From contig SKCR01035615.1 of NCBI GenBank assembly GCA_019454045.1, positions 1 through 64,000 on the forward strand: DNA of 64,000 bases, read 5' to 3'. Below are positions 35,507 to 48,148 of the stretch, piece after piece. The notes under the pieces are model-generated. The model was not told the origin of the DNA. It worked only from the letters and a program-made list of their open reading frames with translations, and did no database searches. This DNA is from Zanthoxylum bungeanum (Eukaryota > Streptophyta > Magnoliopsida > Sapindales > Rutaceae). The position numbers and the translations under genes were made by a program. Position 1 is the stretch's first letter. The number at the start of each line of letters is the position of its first letter.

Positions 35507-36672
35507 AGAATCCTTCGTGGACACTCCCACTGCAATCTTTCTGACACTTTATGATGTAGACTGTCTATCGTCATAATTAGTCTCAAAACTAATTTGACAT
35601 AATGGTTGGACTGTGCTTCTCTATGAATTAGAAACTCGTTCTTAAATCTCAAAGATTTACAAAGAACGTGTTTCAAGATCCATCATATGGTCTATAAGGT
35701 ATCAAAATAACTCGTAACAATTACGATTAAATCGATATCTTTAATCGCACATAGTAAAATATTCATTATGTCATCATAAAATGATACATAATATTGATTA
35801 GACATTCTAATCAATATTTCTTTTGAAAAAGGGATCATCCTTTACAAAAGATGAATACTTTATATACAAGACACACATTAACTGTCAAACAGTTATACTA
35901 ATTGTCATACAGATAGTCTCGTTGTGTCTTTTATTAGATCATATCTAATGTACGAATAATAGGAGTATCTCACAGTCTCTTAGTTTTATATCTTAGATAT
36001 AAAACTTTATATCAAATATAACAGAGACTACTCACACTGCTTTCACGGAGTAAAGAAGACTTAGGTAAATCTTTTACCTCAGCCAAACATCTCATTATTA
36101 CCATAATAATGATAATGTCGTTAGGATATATATAACACTAGAAAGTAATTTGTACGCTCCCACTAACCCTTCAATCACATTTGTATTATCTATACTTTGA
36201 CAAGATCAGACAATCTAACTTATCAAAAATAGAGAACATGAATTTCTGAAAGACTTATCTGAGCCTACAATAGGCTCTATAAGCTACCATACTAAACTGC
36301 GATCTCAGCAGAACACAAACTCCCGGGCCATTCCAGAACGAACTCTTGAAACAAAGAAATCACAATTGATCTCTTATCTGAATAAGTCATCCAAAAACGC
36401 CACTCTGCATTCTTTAGCTAAAATATATAGTTTTTTATCAACATTAACCAATATATCTTTAATTGTTCAATTAGTGTGACTAGAGATAAGTTTTCTGAGA
36501 ATCTATAATAAATTGCTGAGTATAACATTTCTCACTGTCATACTGTAAAAGTCAAACCTTTAATAGGCTCACACTGCTTTCGTTGCGCAAACAATTAGCA
36601 CATATCATGAACTAATTCATAATGAAAGCGTAATCAAGTTCAAAACTTGATCGTAGTAAGCTATGAACAAAA
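35507..36672 (-). other. Element B interior, part 2 (non-coding)
   Basis: Begins with the second AGAAT of the Athila target duplication and runs to the LARD insertion at 36673. It is AT-rich, has no coding similarity and no ORF above 60 codons. It is assigned to B because it joins the sequence at 23121 once the Athila element is removed. Confidence 0.65.
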
Positions 36673-39214
36673 TGTAACATCCCGATCCGGGAGATGTTAC
36701 CGGCAGGGATAACAGTACTAACCCCATAAGCCTCTGACTTCCTGAATGTATTACAAACTGTTCTGATGCAATGTCATGCATATAGATTTTATCTAAATCA
36801 ACATATAATACTTTTTAATTACTTATGAATGCATACTCTACAATGCTCCTCTTTCCAATACTTCATTAGACTCTATAATGACAACTTTTAATGCATACAA
36901 TTAATTTGACCATGAACTGGACTATTATACTTTGTGACTCCATGCTGGTGGACTCCATCCCTGGTGACTGCATCAGTATCCATCCTCCCAAGCTTGTCCT
37001 CCTGAAATCCCTACAAAACAACTAAAGCTGGTGGGGGGTTAGATTGCTATACAATCTAAGTGAGTGGACTAAAATCGAAAACTGAAGTAAAAGTTATTTA
37101 ACTTTAAAATCATATTTTTAGGAATATCTTTTATAGAAACTTTATTTCTGAAAATCTATTTCCGAAAATCTGGTTTTAGAAAACTATTTGCTAAAAAACT
37201 TGGGTTCTGAAACTCTGAAAAACTTTATACTAAAAATCTGAAATCTGAAAACTGCTCTACGTCCAAGACCATAACTCAACTGGTCGTCTCTCTACACCCA
37301 GGACCATAACTCAACTGGGTGTACTCGATGCCCAGGACCATAACTCAACTGGGCACCTCTGAAAATCAGGATTTCGGGACCCTGTGGCCCTTAGTCCTGC
37401 TCGAGGATCTGAGAGCGTCCCCTCAGTCCTCCACATGTGCACATGCGTCTATAACCGTCAAATCCAACTGTAACAGTTACATACTGGGGTGAGGTTTTAC
37501 CTCATGCCCCGAAAGAAGAACATAAAACATATTCTGGAAAACATGAAACTCTCACTAAACACTTTTTCTTTAAAACTTCTCAAATTAAAGTAAATCATGT
37601 TTTAAAAGCTTGAAACCGTGAATATCGTATCTTGAAAAATCTTCCTTTCTCAAAGCATAACTATCAATAACAATAACTGAAAAGAGAAATTTATAACGCC
37701 CTAAAGCGTAAAATGTAAGTCTGATTAAAACATCAAATGGAAATCAAGTAAAAGGAGAAGTGTCTACTCAAAATGCTTGGAGACTGGAAAGGAATAATAC
37801 CGTCATCGTGTAAATATCAGATTTCCTGCAATGATCTAAAAAGGGATAACTCCATCAGATACTGGGTTACGAACTGAATTTTTTTAAAACTAGTTTCGAA
37901 CTTACTGATTTAAGTGCGTAGGTTGTAATTCATTCTATTAAGTAGTATTAACAAGGAAAACGAGCTAGGGAACTAATTTAGGGTCCTAAAGGTGATCTTA
38001 ATTATGCTGGGGTGGGATTAGAACTATATAAAATCAGCTCGGTTTCTAAAAAAATCTGCCCAGAATTTTTGTTCCACGTCGCGATGCTAGAACTCTTGGT
38101 GTCGCGACACGGGGTCGATTTCCAGATTCTGGACTGCTACACTAGTGCGAATTTCTACCCATTTCACCCTAATTCTCCATATCACTACCAACACATAATC
38201 CATCCATTATCATCAATTACACCCATCTTAAACTATCATTTTGTCATCAATACTCATTCTTTTATCCATCAATTTACCACTACCAAATAACTTTCTAATC
38301 TTCCTATCTCAAATATTAATCTTCACAAACCATATAATATCTTCAACTACAAATTAAACACAATACATTATCACAGCCATCAATTAATCACACACCATTC
38401 CCCTGATTTATAAATCAAAGCAACTCCTATTCCCAAATCAAGTTTCTACCCAAAACTTCCAAATTGAAAATTATCAAGTTTCCATGGTTTAAAAAAAATT
38501 AATATTCATCATCATATCAAGCAATAACTTACTTAAATTATCAAATCTCAAGAATCTCAAAAATGGTCATATTACTTTACCCCTTTCCTCTTAATTCATC
38601 TCCATCTTCAAGGCCTCAACACTAGTTTTCCTCCTTGCTTTATCCTTGCTCTTTCTTCTTTTTTCTCTTTTCCCTCTTCTTCTCCTTTTTCTTCTCCTCT
38701 TCTTCTCTCACGGTTTCCCTCTGTTCTTTCTTTTTCCCTCCATTTCTTCTCACGTTTTCTCTCCTTTCTCTTTCTCTTTTTCTATTTTCCTTTCTTTTAT
38801 TCTTTGTAAATGATAATAATGAATAAATTTCCTTTTTATAGTAGGGCCCAAATGGCAAAAGAAAAATGTAGAAACATCTAGAGAAAAAGAGAAGTTTGAG
38901 ATTTTTGTCATTTTGGTCCGTTTTTACTATTCCTCCAGATTTTAACTTGCATTTTGTAGGTCTTGGTCTAAAATTTCCGACGATATAAAATTCATAAAAT
39001 TCTGAGTTCGTATGAAAACGTTATGCCCAAAATACTATTTATAGTACAAAAGGGCATGAGATACAGTTTCTTCTCGGGACTTCTAGAAATTTACCGACCA
39101 TCTCCAAATTTATTTCTTAGGTTTACTTACGTCCCATCATAATTTATTTTACATTTCTTTGCTGTGTTCATAATAATATCTCAAAGGTAGTAGTAACATC
39201 TACCGGTCGTTACA
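36673..39214 (-). repeat. 3' LTR of the LARD-type element (2542 bp)
   Basis: Bounded by TGTAACATCC and GGTCGTTACA, with the partner at 43197-45802. On its inner side is a polypurine tract. Compared with the partner it lacks about 47 bp near 38957 and shows C-to-T and G-to-A changes, notably in the GTCGCGACG region (about 38087-38112). A pyrimidine-rich tract at 38635-38810 gives false ORFs on both strands. Three consecutive hairpins lie at 37259-37355. Confidence 0.92.
37259..37355 (-). repeat. Three tandem hairpins with differing stems, shared loop (copy 1)
   Basis: Units at 37259-37287, 37294-37322 and 37329-37355 repeat every 34-35 bp. Each keeps the centre GACCATAACTCAA but has its own pair of complementary flanks: ACACCCAG with CTGGGTGT, TGCCCAG with CTGGGCA, and a decayed ACGTCCA with TGGTCGT. 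Stems differ between units yet stay paired within units, which suggests selection for RNA structure. Confidence 0.8.
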
Positions 39215-39230
39215 AATTCTCCCCCCCTTA
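39215..39230 (-). other. Polypurine tract of the LARD-type element
   Basis: The minus strand reads AAGGGGGGGAGAATT just before the 3' LTR (TGTAACGACC). It is preceded by GATTCGAGGACAATCC. This arrangement is typical of the 3' end of Tekay/Del-type Ty3-gypsy chromoviruses and shows where the element comes from, even though it has no pol left. Confidence 0.82.
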
Positions 39231-42200
39231 AATAGGATTGTCCTCGAATCCTCCTCGGCGTCTAACTTGTGGTCTTCTTAACTTCATGAATATCCAAATG
39301 TGCTACTGGATTTATTCCTTTTCACTAGCCTTTGCTATCTACTAAATCTTCTTCTTTTCCTATTTCTTAAGTCTTCGTCTTTTTATAGTTATGCTGAATA
39401 CTTTTGAGTTATTATCCTTCTGTTCTTTCACTATCCTTTATATTCTTTATCTCTACGATTTCTCCTTTACGGACTTTCACTTATGCCTCATGATCCCTTA
39501 ACATGAGCAAACTTTTAATAACTAGTTTTCTTGGTTTCCACCGAGGATTCTAATATCTATTACCAATACCTAATAATTCTCCATTCCATTGTTCATCTTA
39601 ACCTTAGAATTATTTCCTACCTTGATTGTATTTGACCGATTCTTTTCTCATAACCTTATTCCGTATTTCCTTATTCTTTACTTCCCTTTATTAACTCGTA
39701 TAGACTTTTTGGTCTATTCTGATAAATTCCCGCCATTGCTTGACTTCTATCCTATCATAACTTAACAGCTTCCTTCTCGTCTTCTCAAAGTCTTACTTGG
39801 TTACTCATGAATTACATTTTTGATCTTTTATTTCAATTCTCCTGCCTTATGTTTTCGACCTCCGTTTTGTATCAACTTATTCTGCCACTCTTATACTATA
39901 TTATACACCTACCAAACCACCCATAACCCGCGATCAAACCATCCCAAACCCGTAGTGGTTTGGTCTTCTTAAGCTAGAACTGGGTACCTTAGGCAATTCC
40001 TTTTTTATCTTTTCTAAGTATTCTTTTCATCATTTCCTTATTTCACTGAGAGCTTTCTTGGGTTATGCTTTATTCTTGAACTATGTCTTTAGATCTTATT
40101 TTCCTATCTTTTGCACTTTTCCTTTATATCCATATGTCTTCATATATATATATACGGTTGCAACTCACTATCTTTTCTCTTGCTTATTTTCCCCCTTATG
40201 GCTATCTCACCTCCTATACTGGTACCAACCATCTGTTGCTTTACTTCTCTGTTTTATCCTTCATCTGCACCCACTATAGATCATGTCTTCTTCTTCCATT
40301 ACTCGACTAACGTCTATCCTCATATACCTTTAGTTATTTCTAACATTGTTATTTATCTCCCTATTATATGCTTAGCTACTACTACTACTCTTGCTACTAA
40401 ATCCAAAGGTTCCTATTAGTATCCATTACTAGAACTATTCTTTCTTTTCTTATACCACTATCCTTATACTTGTCCTTGAAGTGTTTCAATATTGCGTTTT
40501 GGCTCCATCTGTTGTTACTATCATCAGGGGGTTGAGAGGGTGGGGCTATTCTCATCTCTCGATGTCTTGATGGCACCTTATTCTTCCTTTATGTACTACT
40601 ATAATCCTTTGCTATCCTTCTTACGGGACTCGTTTTGTTGTAAAGGACCATTCCTTATTCTAGTTCTTCTCCTTGACTCACTTACTTTTCTAGGAATTGT
40701 TTCTATTTGTCTTCTATGAGCATCTCTTACTTAATATTTGACCTTTGTATTATTCTCCTCCTACAATCCTAACTTTTTCCCATTTCCAAGAGGTTCTTTA
40801 TAGATTGCTCACTATTTCTATAAATGATTTTCTTTATCCCTCTAATCTCTCTGATTTCTTGAAGGTTCCTTCCTAAACTTAGTCTCTCGACTCCTTATTC
40901 TTTGATTCCTTTGAAAACTTAATTTACTTCAACCTCCAAGATCATCTTCTTTTAAATCTTTGGTCCATTAATTTCATTCTTCCTTAAATCTTTGTTTTAC
41001 ATAATACCACAAGCCATTCCGTGCTTTGCCTAAACTTATCACCACTCTTCTTCACAAGTTCCCTTCTATATACGCTCTAGGGTTCCATGACTATCATCAA
41101 TTCTTTACTCTATCACTTACTTAGAAAGTATGCTAAGTTCTTTTGTTACTCATCACGATTCTTGCATCATTCCTAATTTTTTATTTCCTTATTTGTGTTC
41201 TTAAATCTCATCTCTTGCTTTTCCCATAAAAATTGACGTGTTCTCTTTATACTACTGTCCATACTAATGCACTTGTTACTTCCTTAAATTTCTTACAATT
41301 TCATAATTTTATCCTTATCCTTTGCAATAAATCTCTGTTAGTTCCACTTGCCCGTGGGTTCTATAGTATTTAATCTATGATAAGCCTTACTTGAATCACC
41401 TTGATTGTTGCATTGTTCCAAGGTTTCCTCGTTTCATTCTTAAAATTGCATTTAATACTTCTTCTAGGTAATCTCCTCCTCAAGGTCTCTTTATTTCCTA
41501 AAACGGACTTACCTCAATTTTCTTACGATCGCCTTTACTCATACTAATAGGAACTATTTTAATCTCATTAATCCTTTCTTTTTATTTTATGGAATTTCTT
41601 CATCCTAGTTCTAGTCCTGTATATCCTGATGGAGCTTATTACTCATATAGGATAGATATGAGGTAGACTTCATCTGGATAACTTCCTTATCTTGTATCTC
41701 GACAGAGTGAAAATCTGGGCAAGTCAGACTTTATCTTATCAAATTCCTTAATTAGGGCATCTAACTGTTGTTTCGATCACCACTCATTTTGATTTGACTA
41801 TAGGCCTGAGTTTGTAAAGTCTAAAGTTTCTATACCTTTATGGCATTCAGCATTTATTTGAAGATTACACGATTCGTCATTGACTTTCTTATTTCTTTAT
41901 CTTATAACGATCCTTGGTACTAGAGGGATCTTGCTACTAATAATAGGTGGTTCAGGAAAGTATTGGACCATTCCCATAGGAATTCTTTTGAGAAGGAAGG
42001 GTATCTGATTTAGTATTTTCCTTTATTACTTTACTCCACATTTCCAATTTACACTGTTATAGATTCCATTATCTCTTATCTGTCTCTATTTCTCTACCTC
42101 TATCTACCTCTATGTCTTACTTCTGCTTCCATAATTCCTAATCCCTATCCTTGCTATAAGTTCCGGCTATGGCACTCTACTTACGCTTCATACCGCTACA

Positions 42201-43180
42201 TTTGTCACCTCTAACTCTTTTTGTCCTCATGGGTCTATTCCTTCATATTCTCATAGATTTATACTGACTTCATGTTGATCTACCTTTCAAGTTCCTGAGT
42301 AAACTCTCTATCCGGTCTCTTGCGGTTATCTATGTTTATAAGGTAGACTCTAGTGGGACAACCCTCTGATCTACTATCACTGAAGAGTTTGAGGACGAAA
42401 AAGTTTAAGGTTTTATCTCTATTGGGTTGCTAGAAGTAAGGTAACTAGCCATTTCTGTTTCGCACGTAAAGATCTAGATCAGGGTTTGGATATCTGGTGT
42501 TATTTGAATCCTTTTTGACATTTAAGTTCGTTAGAGCTCTCAATACTATTCGGGGTTTCTTAATTTTGTTGTCTCTCTGATTATTCAGAAAATTTACTAT
42601 CTATGAGAGATTCTCAAAGACTATAGGATTACTTGGAAGGATTTCATGAGTATGAAAGGAATCTTAATCTTGCTAGGCAACTCTAATACTTGTTGGGGAT
42701 TTCGTTACTCTCTTTTACGGCTATAGGTTCTAATGTTTTGTTTACTCTTCTGATTTCCTCTATCTTGTCTTACTTTTCTTCTAACTTTATCTTTCTTTTC
42801 TACCTTCCTGGGTGGATATATTTTTTCTCTATATATCTCTGTCTCTATCTGGTTCAAACTCCTAGGTATCTTTCTTCTTTCTCTTTTCTCTCTCTAGCTC
42901 TTTTCTCACATTTCTTTGGGACTTAATAATCTGGTTTCTTAACTTATTCGGAACTTCGGGAAGTAATTTAAGATTACTACATGATGATCCTTAACTATAA
43001 TAAGGGAATAGGAATTTGGAATAACTGAGGAAATATTCACTAACCTGTCTGAGAAGCTTTGAGGACGTACTCGAGGATCGGATACTGGAGAGGTAGTGCC
43101 TCATATACGGGTATCCCGGACATACAACGTATACAAGACCCCAACACTCTACCCACTGCAGTCACTGACTCCCTAACCAT
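39231..43180 (-). mobile_element. Non-coding interior of the LARD-type element
   Basis: About 3.95 kb between polypurine tract and primer site with no gag, protease, RT or integrase similarity and no ORF above about 100 codons. The plus strand is strongly T/C-rich, so the element's RNA would be purine-rich. Long LTRs, a proper primer site and polypurine tract and an empty interior fit a large retrotransposon derivative (LARD), a non-autonomous element needing another element's proteins. I see no decayed RT motif that would make it a broken chromovirus instead, but a very eroded one cannot be excluded. Confidence 0.75.
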
Positions 43181-43192
43181 GCTCTGATACCA
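43181..43192 (-). other. Primer-binding site, LARD-type element (tRNA-iMet)
   Basis: The minus strand reads TGGTATCAGAGC four bases after the LTR end. It matches initiator tRNA-Met, the usual chromovirus and copia primer, and shows that the right-hand LTR is the 5' one. Confidence 0.93.
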
Positions 43193-43196
43193 TCTT

Positions 43197-45802
43197 TGTA
43201 ACATCCTCGATCCGAGAGATGTTACCGACATGGGATAGTTGTACTAACCCCATAAGCCTCTGACTTCCTGAATGTATTACAAATTGTTCTGATGCAATGT
43301 CATGCATATAGATTTTATCTAAATCAACATATAATACTTTTTAATTACTTATGAATGCATACTCTACAATGCTCCTCTTTCCAATACTTCATTAGACTCT
43401 ATAATGACAACTTTTAATGCATACAATTACTTTGACCAGGAACTGGACTATTATACTTTGTGACTCCATGCTGGTGGACTCCATCCCTGGTGACTGCATC
43501 AATATCCATCATCCCGAGCTTGTCCTCTTGAAATCCCTACAAAACAACTAAAGCTGGTGGGGGGTTAGATTGATATACAATCTAAGTGAGTGGACTAAAA
43601 TCGAAAAATGAAGTAAAAGTTTTTTAACTTTAAAATCATACTTTTAGGAATATCTTTTATAGAAACTTTATTTCTGTAAATTTATTTCTGAAAATCTGGT
43701 TTTAGAAAACTATTTGCTAAAAAACTTGGGTTTTGAAACTCTGAAAAACTTTATACTAAAAATCTGAAATCTGAAAACTGCTCTACGTCCAGGGCCATAA
43801 CTCAACTGGACGTCTCTCTACACCCAGGACCATAACTCAATTGGGTGTACTCGATGCCCAGTACCATAACTCAACTGGGCACCTCTGAAAATCAGGATTT
43901 CGGGACCATGTAGCCCCTAGTCCTGCTCGAGGATCTGAGAGCGTCCCCTCAGTCCTCCACATGTGCACATGCGTCTATAACCGTCAAATCCAACTGTAAC
44001 AGTTACATACTGGGGTGAGGTTTTACCTCATGCCCCGAAAGAAGAACATAAAACATATTCTGGAAAACATGAAACTCTCACTAAACACCTTTTTCTTTAA
44101 AACTTCTCAAATTAAACTAAATCATGTTTTAAAAGCTTGAAACCGTGAATACCGTATCTTGAAAATCATTTCCTTTCTCAAAGCATAACTATCAATAACA
44201 ATAACTGAAAAGAGTAATTTCTAACGCCCTAAAGCGTAAAATGTAAGTCTGATAAAAACATCAAATGGAAATCAAGTAAAAGGAGAAATGTCCACTCACA
44301 ATGCTTGGAGACTGGAAATGAATAATACCGCTCATCGGTAAATATCAGATTTCCTGCAATGATCTAAAAAGGGATAACTCCATCAGATACTGGGTTACGA
44401 ACTGAATTTTTTTAAAACTAATTTCGAACTTACTGATTTAAGTGCGTAAGGTTGTAATTCATTTCTATTAAGTAGTATTAACAAGGAAAACCAGCTAGGG
44501 AACTAATTTAGGGTCCTAAAGGTGATCTTAACTATGCTGGGGTGGGATTGGAACTATCTAAAATCAGCTCGGTTTCTAAAAAAATCTGCCCAGAATTTTT
44601 GTTCCACGTCGCGACGCTAGAACTCTTGGCGTCGCGACGCGGGGTCGATTTTCCAGATTCTGGACTGCTACACCAGTGCGAATTTCTGCCCAATTTCACC
44701 CCTAATTCTCCATATCACTACCAACACATAATCCATCCATTATCATCAATTACACCCATCTTAAACTATCATTTTGTCATCAATACTCATTCTTTTATCC
44801 ATCAATTTACCACTACCAAATAACTTTCTAATCTTCCTATCTCAAATATTTAATCTTCACAAACCATATAATATCTTCAACTACAAATTAAACACAATAC
44901 ATTATCACAGCCATCAATTAATCACACACCATTCCCCCGATTTATTAATCAAAGCAACTCCTATTCCCAAATCAAGTTTCTACCCAAAACTTCCAAATTG
45001 AAAATTATCAAGTTTCCATGGTTTTAAAAAAAATTAATATTGTCATCATCATTATCAAGCCAATAACTTACTTAAATTATCAAATCTCAAGAATCTCAAA
45101 AATGGGTCATATTACTTTACCTCTTTCCTCTTAATTCATCTCCATCTTCAAGGCCTCAACACTAGTTTTCCTCCTTGCTTTATCCTTGCTCTTTCTTCTT
45201 TCTTTCTCTTTTTCCCTCTTCTTCTCCTTTTTCTTCTCTTCTTCTTCTCTCACGGTTTCCCTCTGTTTCTTTCTTTTTCCCTCCATTTCTTCTCACGTTT
45301 TCTCTCCTTTCTCTTTCTCTTTTTCTATTTTCCTTTCTTTTATTCTTTGTAAATGATAATAATGAATAAATTTCCTTTTTATAGTAGGGCCCAAATGGCA
45401 AAAGAAAAATGTAGAAACATCTAGAGAAAAAGAGAAGTCTGAGATTTTTGTCATTTTGGTCCGTTTTTACTATTCATCCAGATTTTAACTTGCATTTTTG
45501 ACCCGTTTCTGGTCCGTTTTCGGAAAAATATATAACTCGGAAGTTGTAGGTCTTGGTCTAAAATTTCCGACGATATAAAATTCATAAAATTCTGAGTTGG
45601 TATGAAAAAGTTATGCCCAAAATAGTATTTGTAGTACAAAAGGGCATGAGATACAGTTTCTTCTCGGGACTTCTAGAAATTTACCGACCATCTCCAAATT
45701 TATTTCTTAGGTTTACTTACGTCCCATCAATTTATTTTACATTTCTTTGCGTGTTCATAATAATATCGTCAAAGGTAGTAGTAACATCTACCGGTCGTTA
45801 CA
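43197..45802 (-). repeat. 5' LTR of the LARD-type element (2606 bp)
   Basis: Bounded by TGTAACATCC and GGTCGTTACA. It is highly similar to 36673-39214. It keeps the CpG-rich GCGTCGCGACGC (44629-44640) that has decayed in the partner. Outer flanks are CAAAA on the left of the element and AACAA on the right; AACAA also occurs two bases further left (36666-36670), so the target duplication is imperfect. It is inserted in the interior of element B. Confidence 0.92.
43785..43881 (-). repeat. Three tandem hairpins with differing stems, shared loop (copy 2)
   Basis: Units at 43785-43813, 43820-43848 and 43855-43881. The first has a perfect 8-bp stem (ACGTCCAG with CTGGACGT). The second has one C-to-T change in its right arm and the third keeps TGCCC/GGGCA. 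The central loop CCATAACTCAA is identical in all three. This is the 5' LTR copy of the array at 37259-37355. Confidence 0.8.
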
Positions 45803-47739
45803 AACAATCTTAGATTTATGGTTCAATGGTGAACTTCCAGAATCGATATCAAATATCGCTTCCATTATAAGTTATAGGATAATTTTTTCTTCGGTAAGAA
45901 AACAACAAAATCATTAAGTATCAAATACTCGTAAATGATTCTGATATCCTATTAAACTTATATAGAATAAGTATAAGGGTTGTTTCATCTTATTAATTAT
46001 GCAGTTCCATTTATAATTTATCATTCTCACATTTGACTTCAATAAGTCAAGTCTTTTCTACAATAATTAACATCTGATGTTACACACCAAGTAATAAAAC
46101 AATTTTATTACTTAGGATCGTAGGAAAAATATTCTATTAAGTAGAATACAATATTCTATTAAACAGAATAAATGATAAACTTTTACTCATACCTCGAAGG
46201 TGTAAGTAATTTCCATTATATAACTATTATATAAAAGAAAGATTCAAATCTCAAACCTTTCAAGATTCAAATTTTCTTCCTATACATATCATATATGTAA
46301 CTGTAGAAATTAATGGAACATTAATTATTAGAAATGAATTAGTGTTAATGGAGCATAACCCCAAGAGTATTGAAACTAATTCGGTAATATTCAATATCAA
46401 ACGAATCTAATTATATAAGATTCGACTGCTCCCACTACTCAATTCCATCAAGATGGAATCGTGGAAGAATAATATTGAGTAAGAATCATATTCATTGAAT
46501 AACCTTAGAACTAATTGCTTTAAATTCATATGTTTGATCGTATCAAAAATCTTTGAACAGTTCAAAGACATGTAATGAATTTTGAGGATAGAGTTCTCTA
46601 AAAAAAACTTTAGATTGAATATATATGAACAAGTCAAAATGTTCAATCTATGTTTTATCAGAACAAATTGAAAGTTCTTGATCATATCAAGGCGTTCAAT
46701 ATGTGTTCTTTCAGAAACACGTAACTAAGTTATGACAATTCATAAACTAAGTTACAAAGTAAAGAAAACTACTTAAGCAATTACAATTTATTAAACTACA
46801 TACATCCAATGTATCAGTTAAATAAATCTGGTGGTCCAATGACAATCATTGGTTAAACGAGATCTTAATCACCTTCCTGAATACAATATTCATTAAATGG
46901 ATAAGGATATATGGGTGATCTAGTATCAAACCATCCTTTACCATACGGAATAAGCATCCAATGCTTAAGTGATTAAACTCATAAAGCACCGTTCTAAATT
47001 ATTTACTTTTACCAAATAATTTTTCTTAATGTTTATCCTACGTCAATGACACTACTAGTTATTATAAAATATGTAACACTTATTTATAAAGAACAAGTGA
47101 CTATCTAATAGTCGCGAGTTTCGATATCAAATATCAAAACAATCGTAAATCAATATTTTAAATAACTAGACGGGAGATCTGATATCCAATACCTATAGTT
47201 GTAGTATTGTGAAAATCGATATTTTCTATACACAACTATACGCATCTCCTTTCTTTAGCTTTACTATTTGCATTCAACTATTCACAACAATTGTAAATAA
47301 TTGATTAGCAAATTGTGTCAGACACATTGCCTCTAAAGGTCATTAAAGCTAAGAAACGTCATTACTAGATAAACAAATACCTAATGGGGCTTTCTTAATG
47401 CCAGTCAAGAATCTCGAGATATGAACTAATTCAAGTCAATTCTTACTGCATAAGAAACTATTCTCTCTAAAGTATTATATCCTAAAAGGGATATTTATCT
47501 AGATTATCTGTCGTAACTTAGAAACTAAGTCACTAACCATCTTGATTTTTTTGAAGAAAATCGGAACAAAAGTTCCCGTTGGTTTTAGACCAATCTAATA
47601 ATATCATAGTCTAATAGTACCTAGAACCTTATTTTAGAATAACTGCAACCAAGATTCAAGTCAGATAACATATCAAAATATGTGTGCAGTAAATAAAAGT
47701 TTAATTCTATATAAACAATAGAATAAGGAAAAAAATAAG
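45803..47739 (-). other. Element B interior, part 3 (non-coding)
   Basis: AT-rich sequence resuming after the LARD insertion. There is no ORF of note and no copia gag or pol similarity, although it lies directly next to a recognisable copia leader at 47740-48148, where gag should be. Element B thus seems to have a copia-type LTR and leader but a non-coding interior of roughly 3.9 kb in all. Confidence 0.65.
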
Positions 47740-48148
47740 CGGCAATTTCCATAATAATACACACTGCCAAAGTTATGGAATATTTTAAACTTAGAAGTGC
47801 CTCCCACTACTTTACGTAATACCGTAATCCCCAACGGAAAAATGAGAATTCAATAAATAAATCGAATTCCATAATGGGAAGTGGACCCCATGAATATATT
47901 TCGACTCACAGTAGAGGCACGGTCTCGCCTACGTATATTCACAGGTAGACAATTCATTGTCAATCACTCACTAGTGACTCCGAGTTTCCGGTCCTGGTCG
48001 TTTCTCGTTATCGCCGCTAAGGCAGGCCCACAAGGAGACGTACCAAGGTTAAATTCATCAATGATAAACTCAAGTTACTTGCGTAACCCTGACAGCTTGG
48101 GCACGTTCAGGATTCCGCTTTCGCTTGAATTTATCTAGTATCTAATAT
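47740..48148 (-). other. Leader of element B, reversed relative to copia C
   Basis: The minus strand matches the copia C leader at about 57575-57990. Shared landmarks are the GGGGTCCAC block, the GATCGACAATGA region, a GAACGTGCC..AGCTGTCAGGG motif copy (about 48088-48110), and TTGGGGATTAC. At 48148 the match ends abruptly and plus-strand copia pol begins. The rest of the leader, the primer site and the 5' LTR of B are missing. ORFs here are chance frames. Confidence 0.78.

Noticed and set aside
38635..38858. Overlapping ORFs rich in Phe/Ser/Leu or Lys/Glu/Arg, also at 45175-45401
   Set aside because: They come from a polypyrimidine tract in the LARD LTR, open on both strands because of low complexity. 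Not genes.
39231..43180. CRISPR-like or satellite arrays in the LARD interior
   Set aside because: No regular spacer-repeat structure found. The apparent repetitiveness is only pyrimidine-rich composition.
47881..48138. An 85-codon plus-strand ORF before copia C pol
   Set aside because: It lies in the reverse complement of a copia leader (homologous to 57590-57850) and has no protein similarity; a chance frame.
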